In this document: one piece after another, positions 38,158 to 50,087 of the stretch
Position numbering within the stretch: position 1 is the first letter of the stretch
Layout: every line of letters starts with the position of its first letter
NCBI GenBank assembly: GCA_031835245.1
Contig: JAVKOQ010000153.1
Coordinates: 1 to 64,000, forward strand
Origin: Balamuthia mandrillaris
Lineage: Eukaryota > Discosea > Longamoebia > Balamuthiidae
Length of the DNA: 64,000 nt
Reading direction: 5' to 3'
Notes under the pieces: model-generated
What the model saw: only the letters and a program-made list of their open reading frames with translations
What the model was told of the DNA's origin: nothing
Databases searched by the model: none
Program-made: the position numbers and the translations under genes

Positions 38158-38545
38158 AAAAAGTGGCCCATCCATCCACTTTTTCCATCCCACTCCAAAA
38201 AACTGGCTTGACAAAGTGATGTAATCCTCCAACCTCCATATTATTACATCAGCTATGTAATGGGATGTCCTCCATTAAAATAGTGTCCTCCTCAAAAGAG
38301 GAGGATGTAGGGTTTGTCCTCCTCAAAAGAGGAGGACGTGGGGTTTGTCCTCCTCAAAAGAGGAGGACTTGGGATTTGTCCTCCCAAAAGGGAGGACTTG
38401 GAGTAGTCCTTCTCACTAGAAGGACTACAGCCCTCTTCTTGGAGGGCACTTGCCCTCTCATTAGAGAGGGCTTACCACAAACCATGCCCTTCTCTTTGGA
38501 AGGGCTTTTTAAAAGAAAGTGGCCCATCCTTCCACTTTCTTGATT
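38158..38545. repeat. Ladder of consecutive short hairpins
   Basis: At least nine short inverted repeats follow one another with almost no other sequence: GAAAAAGTGG/CCACTTTTTC (about 38157-38184), three copies of TCCTCCTC/GAGGAGGA with AAAA loops (38286, 38317, 38348), TCCTCCC/GGGAGGA, TAGTCCTTCT/AGAAGGACTA, CCCTC/GAGGG, GCCCTCTC/GAGAGGGC, GCCCTTC/GAAGGGC, and AAGAAAGTGG/CCACTTTCTT at the end (about 38513-38542). The first and last are near copies of each other. Stem sequences differ but stay complementary. The ladder is flanked by TCCTCCAACCTCCATAT-like repeats (38226 and 38585). Confidence 0.85.
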
Positions 38546-38817
38546 CTGTTCTAGGCTTTGCCTAGTTATGCAAAGAAACATATGGTCCTCCAACCTCCAT
38601 ATCACACATATGCTTCAAAGCAACAGAATCTCCTCCATTAGCTTTACCTAAATAAATAATGCAAGCTTTTAAAAGTTAGAGTGAAAGCTTCAGTACCCAA
38701 TTTCCATTCTTGTTTCTACAGAATGTATATCAAGTTGCATGTTTTCATTCACATTCAAACAAGTCTCTACTGAAGAGCAATCTAATTCCATTGGTGCTAA
38801 ATGAGGTATAACAAAAG

Positions 38818-39110
38818 ATGAAGAAAGACATAATGAAGGACAAGATGAAGGACAAGATGAAGAAAAAAGAGAAGAAGAATAAGAAGGAAAAACAGAAGGA
38901 GAACAAGAAGGAAAGGGAAAAAGAGAAGAAGAAGGAGAAGCAGAAGGAAAAGGAGAAGAAGCAAGAGAAAAAGAAAGAGAAGGAGAAGAAGAAGGAGAAG
39001 GAGAAGAAGAAGGAAAAGAAGAAGAAGAAGGAGAAGGAGAAGAAGAAGGAGAAGGAGAAGGAGAAGGAGAAGGAGAAGGAGAAGGAGAAGGAGAAGACTG
39101 TACAAAGGTT
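38818..39110. repeat. Purine-rich (GAGAAG/AAGGAG)n low-complexity tract
   Basis: Nearly pure A/G on the plus strand, with drifting AAGAAGGAGAAG units. The Lys/Glu and Leu-rich open frames here are artefacts of the repeat. It lies between the hairpin ladder and the transposase remnant. Confidence 0.9.
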
Positions 39111-39199
39111 TCTAATGATGTTGATGAGGTTATTCTTTGGCGCTTTGAAGTTGATTGTTCCTCTATTGAAAAATATAATATATATAAGAAAATGAAAAA

Positions 39200-41725
39200 A
39201 TAAAAGAATTAAATAAATATAAACAAACCTTTTAATTGTTCTTGACGTTCTTTTCTTTTTCGTAAATTCTTTCCAACAGAATATTCTTCTGGTTTTGGTA
39301 CACTTTTTTTCAAACTAGCTTCTTTAAAAAGCTGTGTTGAAAAAGTCACAGTAACAAAATGAAGTGGACTGTTTAAAGACCACAAAGATGCTTGAATCTG
39401 CCTTTTGCCTTTGGAAGAAAACAAATCATTAGCAGGTTCAGGAGAAGGATCACTTACTATAATTTTAAAATGACTATAATCATGGAAATTCTTAGGCAGA
39501 GCATAATTATAACTTCTTCTTTCTTCTAATTCTTCTTTAGTTGGATAAGAAAGAAGATCATCTCGAACTAAAATAGTAAAATCCCATTCTCGTTTTTGCT
39601 TTTCTGGCATTGCTGCATATTTGTGGTTGAATAACAATCGTTCTCTTCTCCAAAAAGAGAACTTTTCTGTTAGACATCTTTTCACATCATAAGAAGTCCA
39701 AACCTCATTAGTTCCTGTTCCATCTGCATTGGACTCTTTTGTCCAGTCCTTTAAGGCCTTGCTAATCATGGAAAAGTGGCTATCGCAAATATTTTTTCCA
39801 TGCTGTTCAGAGAAATAATTTACATGGACTTGCTGTGCAACACCAGCATCCTGAGCAAGTTGGGTAACAAAATAACAAAAGGTCTTGCCTGTTCGAAAGT
39901 GTCCAGGGCCATTATCCATCCAAAGATAAAGGTTTTGGAGATGATTACCAAGTCTCTTCCAATCTTGAGAGCCAAATACCTCTTGTAAACAACAAACTGT
40001 GGTCCAAGAATCATGGGTTAGCACAGCTGACACCACATCAAAGTAATGTACCCTTAATGGCTGTCCCTCTGCTTCTCAATACAAGAGTGTAGCTCCAAAA
40101 ATGGTCCTTTGGGGCTGAGAGTAGAAGTTTCGTCCTTCCTCATCACGACTAATGCCCAGTTTAATGTTTTCTTTGAAGTCCATTACTAAAATGGCTTCTT
40201 GGTCAATGCCCTTTAATTTGTTCTTTTGCTCTTTAAAGCTTTTTTTTTGTTGTTCAACATGCTCCAGATGAGTTAAAAAGTATTGATACTCCTCTTGTAA
40301 TGTTTGGAGTTTGTCAAAGGTGCTGGTTTGATGCTTGCACTTACCAAGAAGGCAAGCTGTTGGATAGGTTTGCCCCTTCCTCTTTTCTTCTCCTTCAAGA
40401 AGCAAAGAGCTCGGGTGGCCAACCTCAGTAAGGCACTGTTGGAGCTTAGTTAAGAACTTAGGGCCAGAAAGACAAATGCTACACATAGCTGTTTGTCGAT
40501 GACATTGGGCAATGTTCTTTGGGCAAAGTCGATCAAAGGTAGTACGACTAATCTTTTTCTCTGGATGGGCCTCCCGAAAGGATGCATAAATGGCACTCTT
40601 TGGTTTATTCCAATATCACTTTGGGACAACCTATTGATAAATATGATTTAGAGATAAATAAAATAAAATTAAAATAAACAAACCACTGCAGGTTTTGTCT
40701 TTGACTTTCGTTGAAGGGTCACAGTTTGATTGTCTGCAGGGTGTGAGTGGCTCATACAAAACTGGCGGACGGCTTCTGCATACTCTTCTCCTTTTTTTTG
40801 TTTGGACTGAGGCTGAACAGGAGCAGGTAAAGGAACACCAGCTCCATACTTTCATTTGTAAGCACAAGCACTTTCCCTATTGTATAGTAAGCAAGTATTT
40901 GTTACCTTTTTGTTTTGTTTTTTTTCATTTTGACAAATAAAAAAGTTATCTTACCAAGCCTTGCTTGTAGCAAATGCTTGCTGGTTTGACAAAGCAGCAA
41001 GTTTTGTCCATAGAGCTGGCTTCAAGTCCTTATTTACACAAATTGACAACAGTTGAGACCTTTGTCGTTGTGGTGCTGCATCATAAGCAGCTTTTAGGCC
41101 CTTAGCCAAAGGCTAGAGTGTTGCTTGGAAGAGCTCTGCCTTCAACGGCTGTCCCCAGCGAGTGGCAAGTAATGCTTTAAGAAAGGCAACTTGATCTCCT
41201 ATAGGTAATGAGAGTGAATAAACAAGAAAAAAAGAAAAGCAAGGAGGAGAGTAGAAGAAGAGAGGAGCAAGAGGAAAGGAGAGCAAGAGGAGAGCAAGAG
41301 TGAGGGGAGGTGAGAGGAGCAAGAGGAGAGCAAGAGGAGAGCAAGAGGAGAGCAAGGGAAAAGTGAGGGGAGAGCGAGAGGAGAGTGAGAGAAGAGCGAG
41401 GGGAGAGCAAGGGAAGAGTGAGGGGAGAGCAAGAGGAGAGCGAGAGAAAGAGGAGAGTGAGAGGAAAGCAAGAGGAGAGTGAGGAGAGCGGGAGTGAGAG
41501 GAGAGCGAGAGCAAAGAGAGCGAGAGTGAGAGCGAGAGCGAGAGCAGAGGAGAGCAGAGGAGCAACAATACCTCCACTGACTTGGTTGATGAGCTTTTTG
41601 ACAGCACACAGACCAGCCTGTCTTTGTCCGCCTTTTTGTTGTCCAAATGATTGGCTTCCTCTTGGTCTTCCAGGCCCATTGCAACGGGTTCTAGTCAGCG
41701 ACTTCCTTTCAGAAGAAGGCATCGT
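39200..41725 (-). mobile_element. Decayed DNA transposon encoding a DDE/RNase-H-fold transposase, family unassigned
   Basis: Minus-strand pieces in order: an N-terminal segment beginning MPSSERKSLTRTRCNGPGRP (41722), with a GRPRG AT-hook-like motif. Then VAFLKALLATRWGQPLKAEL and LKAAYDAAPQRQRSQLLSIC (41190-41040), a basic segment (40850-40685), SAIYASFREAHPEKKISRTT (about 40595-40535), a CSICL zinc-binding-like Cys pair (about 40483), ILVMDFKENIKLGIS (about 40190-40145; candidate first Asp), LYLWMDNGPGHFRTGK (about 39930-39885; candidate second Asp) and EQHGKNICDSHFSMISKALK (about 39805-39745). A Lys-rich tail ends near 39209. In-frame stops interrupt it near 41113, 40612 and 40076, and introns are possible. 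No terminal inverted repeats were found. Expression is unlikely. Confidence 0.65.
41216..41572. repeat. (GAGGAGAGCAAGAG)n minisatellite
   Basis: Around 20 units of GAGAGCAAGAGGA and GAGAGTGAGGGGA variants. It sits between two coding-like pieces of the transposase remnant, so it may have expanded within an intron of that gene. Confidence 0.85.
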
Positions 41726-42053
41726 GGGGGATGAGGTGCAAAAGTGGCGCAGAATGAAGTAACGGTGGTCGAATCTTTTGGTTCGTTTTTCTTTTTTTTA
41801 TTTTCTTTTTTTTGTAGACAAAATATGAGGGGTCTGCCCTGCTTTGGTTTTTTGGATGTTTTCCCCTGCCCGTCTCCCCCTTCCCGTTGGGAACTTGTCA
41901 TATTAAGAAGATGTGCGTAATACGTTGTTTCATTTGAAGTTCCATTTATTATTTTTGATCATTTTTCTTGTCACTTTTTTTTTCCCTTAGCGCCAGGCAA
42001 GGACGCACGTTGAGAAAAGGAACAAACCCCGCACGACAGAGAGATTCGAGAAT
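41726..42053. promoter_or_regulatory. Upstream region of receptor kinase 2
   Basis: T-rich stretches at 41780-41815 and 41940-41990 and no gene. The leader immediately before the ATG (CGAGAATATG) is preceded by GACAGAGAGATTC. It is unlike the region upstream of kinase 1, so the duplicated block seems to start at or near the coding sequence. Confidence 0.35.
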
Positions 42054-42631
42054 ATGCAAGGACTTGCGTTGTGCTGTCTCCTCATTCTTCTGCCCTCTTT
42101 CCTTGGCCCACTGGTCTCCGCCACGTTTCGTTTCAAAGGCATTACCCCCGTCAATCCTACTCCTGGCACCGAGGTTACACTCCAGTGGGAGACGGTCGAC
42201 GATCACGCCATGATCGGGGGGTATTGGAGGTTTACTACCCTACCTATCTTTGAAGTAGAGTATCGTTGTAAGTTGTTCTTCTTTTTTTTATTTAGCGGCG
42301 CGTGTTAATAGTTTTTTTTTTTGCAATAGTATCTACAGATGATGACACCGCTGACGCAAACTACCGTTGGAGCTGTCCAGACAGTCCTCCGATTAATTTC
42401 AAACATTATTGTTACAGACCGGAGCCAGCTACCACCACTCCTGACACGGTTTTCTCTGCGACGTTCATTGTTCCCCCCCAATTCATTAATGGTCATGTTT
42501 TTATGCAAGCCGCGTTGACCACTGGTTCTCAAAGTATCCCTTTCCCTGCCTTATTGTTGCAACTCCTCCTATTTATTTGATTGCTTGCGCCTTCTCTCTC
42601 TCTCTCTCTCTCTCTCTCACGAAAAACAACG

Positions 42632-42672
<41 letters not shown>

Positions 42673-45032
42673 TTGTCTCTTCCTCGCTCTCTCTCTCTCT
42701 CTGTGAAAAAACTTAACCGAACTTCCTTTACAGCTGGAGAGATCGTTTACGATCAGTCCAGCACACTTAGCAGCTTCATGACCGGCAATGCCAGCTGCTT
42801 CGCTAACCCATATGTCTCTAACCATGTCATCGGAATTACTCCGGGAGAGGTTTTTCCGTGGGACCTTGTTGTTACCAACTATCACGGACCATCCAACGCA
42901 CGGGATGTCACCTGCCTAGTTCAATTGACGGTTGAGGGAACTGATAGTTGGGGAACTCCTCCTTCCGGATGTACTGAGCAAGGGGATATGACGTGGAGCT
43001 GTGTGTCCTCGGAGGATATTCCGCCTCGCGATTCAAGTATTTATATTTATCACTCCTTCAAGGATGGATTAGTTCTCACTTTTACAAATTGTGAGGAATA
43101 ATTGCAACCTGGGATTTAGCCGTTCCTCCTGACTATCGCAGCAATATATTTATCCGAGTTGGTCCGTGCACAGCCCTTGCCGAGGACGTGGACAGTTCTC
43201 AAGGTTCCCTTTACATCCCCAAAGGTGTCCCTTCCTGGGATATTAGCACTCATTTTTCTGGTTGGTATCTCTTTTATTCTTCTGCTGCCTTTGCAAAATC
43301 ATCTTCTCCACATCCACTCTGTCTTTGTTTTCGTTTCCACTAGGCAAAGATGCTCACAGGTCACCTTTCATTTATCCTAAATCAAAAAAGAGAGTTCTGG
43401 GCATGCCATCGAAATGGACAACATTGTCAACATTACCACTGTTTTCCAGAATGACGGTCCCTCCACATCCCTCTCTTCTCGTTGCACGTGGCGCTTCTCC
43501 GTTTCGGCTTTGAGTCTGGAAGCTGTCAGCGGCGCCGCTCGCTCTTGTTCTTTGTCTACCACCACGATGCCGGAGGTCAGCTGTGATTTGGATGTGTTAG
43601 GCTCTACTGCAACAACGACGGTTCTTTCTGTCTCTGCCAAGCCTGAACTTGCTGGCATTCCCTCATTCGGTGTGACTTTGGAATGTGTGGATGAACGTGG
43701 AGATTCTCTCCCATCCGCTGCGACGAACATTTTGGTCACCGAAAGGCTAGATGGAGTAAACATGAAGGTAGAAATAGTGAACGCTAAGATTGAAGACCCC
43801 GTCCAAAAGAGACAGGTTTGTTGATGTGTTTGCGTTGCTGTATCGGCGCTTCTTTTAACTTTAAAACCATTGAAGCAATACTTCACAGAAGACGAACTGG
43901 GTACCACTGACGGCGGACAAGTCATTTTTAAAGAAGCACTGATGTTCATCGTCACTGCCACAAGTGAAGGAGCTCACTACGCCAGAAACATCACTTGCGA
44001 TGTTCACCTTGGGGGAAGCGACGCACCTCTATTGGCATCTTCTCCCCTATTCAGCTCTTCCTCTGCTTCGTCGTGCAAAGAAACTGGAACAAATGAAAAT
44101 CTTTTGTGGACATGCCTATTTGAGGAGTTGTGGCTTAACTCTCCTAACAGCAGGAACTTTGTGCTGATTCCAGACGTTCAAATGGAAGAGTTTGATGTTG
44201 CAGTAGAATGTACTACCAATTATCCTCAAGCCATCTCCAATCCGGTCTTTCAGCGGACGTTTCAGTTCGTGCATGGTAACTTTTTTTCTATGCTTGCGTT
44301 TTAAGGTATAGAGTGGTACAGTCATCAACTCACATTCAAATAGTATCAAACATTCCAGAGGAAGCCGACAGAACATCGTCTGGTTCGGACAGTTCCTCAT
44401 TGCCCGAGGACAATAATGGTCTAGTTGTGGGATTGTCGCTGGGCCTTGGATTGCCATTCTTGCTAATCATTGCCGCTGTAGTTGCTGTGTTAGTCATTCT
44501 AAGAAGAAGAACAGTCCGGCGATTGGAACGTCAGAATGAAGAAGACATGGAACAAGATGCTGCTCTAGAGGTCTACGCCACTGCTAAAAGTAGTTCATTC
44601 GAAGGAAGGAAGAAACGAGCAGGCCAAAACGGCGCCCCAGTTAAAGAAAACTATCAAAGGAATTCTACGTGGGAAATACCGTATTCAGAATTGGAGTTCG
44701 ATGAAGAGATAGGCAGAGGGTTTGCTCTTTTCTCTGTTCGTTCTTTTGTTCTCTCCTTTAACCTCTGATTTGTATTTACGCACCAGATGCTTTGGAACGG
44801 TGTGGCGAGGTACATGGAGAGAAACGACTGTTGCTATCAAAATGGTTATTTTCTAGCTTGTTTTAGTCTCTTTCCTTCTCCTTCTTCCTCTTCTTCTACT
44901 TCTACTTTCCGTTTGGTCTAGCAACACTATGTAACCGGTTACTACTTACAGTTCAACTCAATAATGGATTCGGAAATGGGTAAAGCAAACTTCAAGGCGG
45001 AATGTGAAATCATGAAGTATCGCCTTTGCTCT

Positions 45033-45076
<44 letters not shown>

Positions 45077-46054
45077 GATCTCACTAAACCAAAACAGACA
45101 TTTGCGACCCCACACAAATGTGATGCAACTGTTTGGTGTTTCGATGGAAGACGGCACGCCATGGTGTCTGGTCATGGAATACTTGGCTCAAGGCAATCTG
45201 CTCCAATTTCTTCAGCAACAACATTCGTCCAAAACCAAGAAGAAAACCAACGCTACAGCTGAAAGAAACAAAATGGCGGTGAGAATGGCGAGAGAGATCG
45301 CAGCGGGAATGCATCATCTTCACTCGGAGAACATTGTGCATCGTGACTTGGCTGCTCGCAATATTTTGTTGACTGGTGATTTGACTGTCAAAGTTGCCGG
45401 TTCGTGTTTATTCATACTTCTCTTCTTGTTCTTGTTCTGTATTTTGTATGATTAACCACTGTCTTCTCTTTGTGTTTCTACTAGACTTTGGGTTATCGAC
45501 TGCAAACAGCGATGAAGAACAAACCGAAACCATTCCAATCCGTTGGACTCCTCCTGAGTTCTTTATGCACCGAACTTTTGACAGGAAGTCTGATGTTTGG
45601 AGTAAGTTTTGCGATTGTATTCGTTTTTGTTGTTTTGTCATTAACGCAACAACCACAGGTTATGGGGTGTTATTGTGGGAGATCATGAACGCTGGAAAGA
45701 CGCCCTACACCAACAGAAAGACAGAGGAAGTCATCAACGCTGTTGTGGAAGGTTCGACTTTTTTTTCTATCTTTTCTTTTCGTAACCATACCGTTTATCT
45801 TTTCGAACGCAAAACAAACGCTCTCAGGTAAGATATTGCTAAGGCTAGACGAAGACTCTCCCGCTGTGCTGCGCAACATCATGGCCCAGTGCTTCCGCTT
45901 CGATCCTGAGGAACGGTATGTGTTTTTGGGAACCCTTCTTCTCTTCCAGTGTTCCTAACATATGCGTGCGTGTTTTCTATTTCGTGTTGCAACGACCAGA
46001 CCAACATTCAAAGACATCGTGAAAATGCTCAAAGAGGACAAAGAGTGGAGGTGA
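42054..46054 (+). CDS. Receptor tyrosine kinase 2 with DUF11-like ectodomain repeats
   Basis: Paralogue of the gene at 33509 with the same exon plan. The signal peptide MQGLALCCLLILLPSFLG is cleaved near LVSA/TFRFKG. The ectodomain contains YHGPSNARDVTCLVQL, WSCVSSEDIP and NDGPSTSLSSRCTWRFSV repeats. The membrane helix is about 44418-44500 (LVVGLSLGLGLPFLLIIAAV), followed by RRRTVRR. The kinase has FDEEIGRG, FGTVWRGTWRETTVAIKM, HTNVMQLFGVSMEDGTPWCL, HRDLAARNILL, DFGLSTANSDEEQ, IPIRWTPPEFF, YGVLLWEIMNAGKTPY and RPTFKDIVKMLKEDKEW with the stop at 46052-46054. The stretch 45288-45420, including part of an intron, is nearly identical to 36640-36785 of kinase 1, which points to recent gene conversion. 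Introns hold (CT)n tracts (42594-42710 and 45037-45074). Confidence 0.85.
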
Positions 46055-46302
46055 GCAAAGCAACCACTTTCGTCGCCCCAGCAGTCATGTTACATGAATA
46101 TAACCTATACCTATTATTACCTACATTCACTCAACAATTAGAAGAGGTTGAACTTTAAGGATTGAAGTGACTCTGAATGGAGGAAAGAGAGAGAGAGAGA
46201 GAGAGTGCGAGAGGAAATGAGAGGTAGAGAAGTTAATAAACCTCTCTATTTACGGAGACCAGTAACGAAAAAATAAAACAAAAGAGAGAAAGTTCAGAAG
46301 GA
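46055..46302. other. Short intergenic region with GA microsatellite
   Basis: (GA)n at about 46186-46206. No gene is supported. Confidence 0.4.
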
Positions 46303-46367
46303 ATGGCCAACACCACACTCTCCCGCCACCTCCTTCCGCTGCTTTTCCTTGTGTTGGTTGGTTATTC

Positions 46368-46405
<38 letters not shown>

Positions 46406-49400
46406 AGTTTGTTCACTCCCAAACATTACGTTCACCGTATTTTAAACTTGAAGTTGAGCACCGTGGCTGCTGGAGCTCCGGTGGACGTAACGCTGGGCGG
46501 TTGTGCCGACTGCGTGCCCACCTTGGAGGAGCTGGCGAGGCGATATGGGGACAACGACTACATCCAGGTGTTCGTGGAGGAAGGCCAGTACCATGTGCCT
46601 TCCGGGGTTCTGTTCTCCAACCGCGACTGGATATCCTTTGTGGCGAAGCCCGATGTGACCACGCCACCCGTTTTCATCGTTGACGGCGACTATGGTTTTG
46701 TTTTCAACTGCGCAGAAGCTACCGTCAACTTCATGGTTTTCTTTCTTTCTTTCTTGTCGTTTCTTTCTTTCTTCTCGTTGCTTCTATTCCTCTCGGTTTT
46801 CTTTCTAGCTTTCTTGTCCGTTCTTTCCTTGTCTCTTCTGGCGCTTTTGTTGTTCCCGTTTTCGTTTCGTTGCTTTCCTCTTTTCTAACCTGTTGGGTCC
46901 TGGTTCTGGTAACGCTACCATCAGCGCATATCATTCGTCGGAGTGGCGTCGGTCGACCCTCGCAATATCGTACAAACCAAAGTGGTTGGAGTTCGACTCG
47001 TGCAACTTCACTCTCAACAGCCAATGCATCATCCAGTCCAGCGGCAGCAAGGTGGTCTTCGATGGCAAAGGCAGCAACTTCATCGGAGAGCCTTTGTCAT
47101 TCAGGCTTGCCACTTCCTCCTCCAACCTCACCATCACGCGGGTCAACACCACAAACCCTATCAACATCGAGTTGTCCTCCCACAGCAGCTTCGTTTTGAG
47201 CTACAGCATCATCAACCACGGCTTGACCTTTCAAAACCGCCTCCAAGAAGCCAACCTCCTCTTCCACCATAACGTTTGGAAGCATTTTGACCTCGGTGGG
47301 AACGGTGGCACAGGAACCATCGAACACCGGGCGGATGTCTTTGGGCGAGTGGAGAAGGTCGGTTGGGAGGGAGCGTGGCGAGCGCAGGGGTGCATGATGA
47401 CCTCTGACGGGCCGCTGGTGGAAGATGGTAGCGTTATGCTGACCAGCTGGACTCAGCTGGCTCACAACTATTGGAAGTATCCGGATGATCAGCTCCCTCC
47501 AGGCCTGACTCAACGTCGCGAGGTTCTCGCCTCAAGGTTTGTCCTTCTTCTACGCGACCAAATCTTTTTCCTCTGTTTCTCTTTCTCATTCGAACGTCTT
47601 GCAACAACAAAGACTGGGAGCTCCCATATGGCTGAATAACAGCATTCCGCAGGTGTATTTCTCAGACCTGTCCGACCAGTTTCCAAACGGCACCATCGCT
47701 TCTTTCCCAGCTGCCGGTCTAGCCATTTACGAAGAAACCGGGCGAGTACACGAGCAGGACATATCGCCCCTGTTGCTGCTGCGAAGGCCTTGCGTGCCTC
47801 CTCACGATGTCTTTATCATGGATTCTCCCGCTGAGCAGTCTCCACCTGTTTGGGTGAACATTACCTACGATTTGAGCAGCAACAAGGAGTGCGTGAGAAT
47901 GATGGAGGAGGCCTTCTTCCCTCCACTTTGGGGACTCACTATGGCGGGAAATGGTGCTACCACGGTATCTCTTCATCTTCTTCATGTTCTTTTTCTTCTT
48001 TATGTTTGGTGTTTTCTCTGTGTTCTCTTCACTGGTCATTGTTGTTGTGGTGAACTTCGTTCTTGCTCATAAGAGAACTTACGCTACTTAGCTGGGATGG
48101 AGAGGAATGGATCACGAACTTCTCAACTGGAATTCAGATACATCCACGTTGACGCTGAGTCTGCTCAATTCCATCAAGGCTGCGCAATACTCGCTGAACC
48201 AAAGCATCCACTACGGCCTTCCTTTGGCCATCTATCTTCCCCCCACCTTGGGTTTCCTGCAATCGACGCACGCTGTCTACCTCACCCCACAGGACACCGC
48301 TCCATTTGCCTTCAACCTTTCGTTGGCCCTCTTTCCGACATTCCACCACCGCAGGCACACAACATCGATTTGCAGCTGAACGTGACGGTGGACGGAGTGG
48401 ACATTGGGAAGGATATTTCCATTCCCCTTCAGGCCTTTACCGCTCATCTGGACGGCAAGGACAACCACGCAAACATGACCCTTTCGTTGCTTTGGAGGTC
48501 GATAGCCAAGGTGAAAGAAGGATCGGAGGTGGAGATGGTGATCAGCATCAAGGACTGGGGTTACTCCGTTCAAATCGTTCCCATCAACAGAGAGCGTTCT
48601 CAGTGTCGTGTGAGGGTTTCCCTTCTGCACGACGAGAGCAGCGCTTCCTCTTCCGCCTCTTCCTCTTCTGCCTCTTCTTCCGCAGAAGAAGGACCTAGCA
48701 TTGATCCACCAGACGCTCCAACGGCCAGCGTCTTTCCGGATGGCACGCCAAACCTTCAACTGGTGCCCAAGCAACATTCTTCCTTGCAAGAGGACCTTCG
48801 CGTGGGCTTCCACTTCCACAGCATCACCCAACGAGACAAGGACGGCAACGTGGTGCGGGAGTTGCTCTTCCCAAAGTCCGGTTACTCCTCGGCGTTTCCA
48901 GACAACAACACAGCAGAGTTTGGGGTGAAGTTGCAAGGGGCACACGAAGAGGTGGATGTGTCGTGGCGTTTTGTGGTGGTGGAGGAAGACACAACCTTCC
49001 GCTTCGGCAACAAGACCTTCGTGGTGAGAGCTGGCTTCAACAAGTGGAACATGACCATCTCAGGCTGGCCTTCTTCTTCATCGGAATTGTTAAACGAAGG
49101 AGGGGATCTCCCGTTGGAAGTGAAGGTGAATGTAACGAGCTGGGATGGTCCATTGCTTCCACAGCAGCAGCCACAACCTCATGTTTCAGCCGCAACTGCG
49201 TTGCAACTTTCCCAAACGGAAGCCAATGTTTCGAGGATGAGGTTCCTCACAGAAAAGACAGAGATGTTTGTAGGGTTGCTTCAATACTCTCTGGTGGATG
49301 GACAAGAACGTCCAGCACAAGCCACCTTCCAACCTATGCGAGAGGAAGAGGGAGGGAATGGAGGGCAATGGCTGTTGATCCGACTGCCGATCGGAGAGAG

Positions 49401-49647
49401 AGTGGAGTACGATCCCGATGTGCAACTCTTGGTGGACAGCACCCATGATGGGGACGGCCGGGTGAACTGGAAGATGGTGGTGGCGGTGGCTGTGAGTGTG
49501 GGTGCGGCGGTGCTGGTGGTGGCGAGCGTGGTTGTTGGGGTGGTGATATGGCAGAGGAGGAAGCATGCCGCATTCACAGCTTCTTCTGGAGCGGTCAACT
49601 TTTCTGGAGAGGATCACACCCCTTTGTTGGACGACTATGAAGGTTAA
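46303..49647 (+). CDS. Large type I membrane protein with signal peptide, Thr/Asn-rich ectodomain and single helix
   Basis: I do not recognise the family. Exon 1 (from 46303) encodes a signal peptide (MANTTLSRHLLPLLFLVLVG), split by an intron with a (CT)n tract. The next exon (from about 46453) begins LSTVAAGAPVDVTLGGCADC and YIQVFVEEGQYHVPSG, reminiscent of right-handed beta-helix proteins. Exons to about 47530 continue with many N-glycosylation sites (NLTITRVNTT, NATIS). The 48.1-49.65 kb part has a Ser-rich spacer (48640-48690), two or more beta-rich domains, a membrane helix (about 49470-49553, VVAVAVSVGAAVLVVASVVV), RRK and an acidic tail HTPLLDDYEG. Between 48100 and 48370 the better-looking frame (SDTSTLTLSLLNSIKAAQYS) is not the one that continues, so an intron or a frameshift near 48.3 kb must be assumed. 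Confidence 0.6.
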
Positions 49648-49723
49648 GCAACCAAAAACTCAAACTAAGAGAGAAACGAAAAGATAGGAGATGAAAAACG
49701 TTTTTGCTCTCTTCTCTTGCTAT

Positions 49724-50033
49724 CTATCTTCGTCGAACCGCCGCTTGCTCCACTTCCGACATACTCAGCCCTAAACGGTTCAAGTCAGCAAGGTAGGCTT
49801 CTTGATATAAGGGATCCTGACAGGCATTCCTGTCTGCGATCCGGTACTCTTGTTTGTCGGGGCTGTGGTAGTGGGTGCCATCCTCCAAGATGACCAACAT
49901 GGCGGTCATGTTGTCATTACTTCCGGCTTGGAGGGCGTAGTCCAACAACTTGGAGCAGATGTCAGCTGGGTCCGATTTGGCCCTTTTGGTTATCATTGGT
50001 TTGTAAGAGAAAAGAGAGGGACTGACAGAGAGA

Positions 50034-50087
<54 letters not shown>

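Noticed and set aside
38265-38520. CRISPR-like array
   Set aside because: Units are palindromes that differ from each other and lack constant repeats with unique spacers; the DNA is eukaryotic.
38797-39195. Lys/Glu-rich or poly-Leu protein
   Set aside because: Pure A/G low-complexity tract; no start context, domain or splice structure.
41113-41722. Ser/Leu-rich proteins across the GAGGAGAGC minisatellite
   Set aside because: Repeat translation; only the ends of these frames carry transposase-like sequence.
48097-48370. Frame MERNGSRTSQLEFRYIHVDA as the native N-terminal part of the last exon
   Set aside because: Its Arg/Pro/His-rich composition is unlike the rest; the overlapping frame with STLTLSLLNSIKAAQ is more protein-like, so a splice or frame change near 48.3 kb is preferred.
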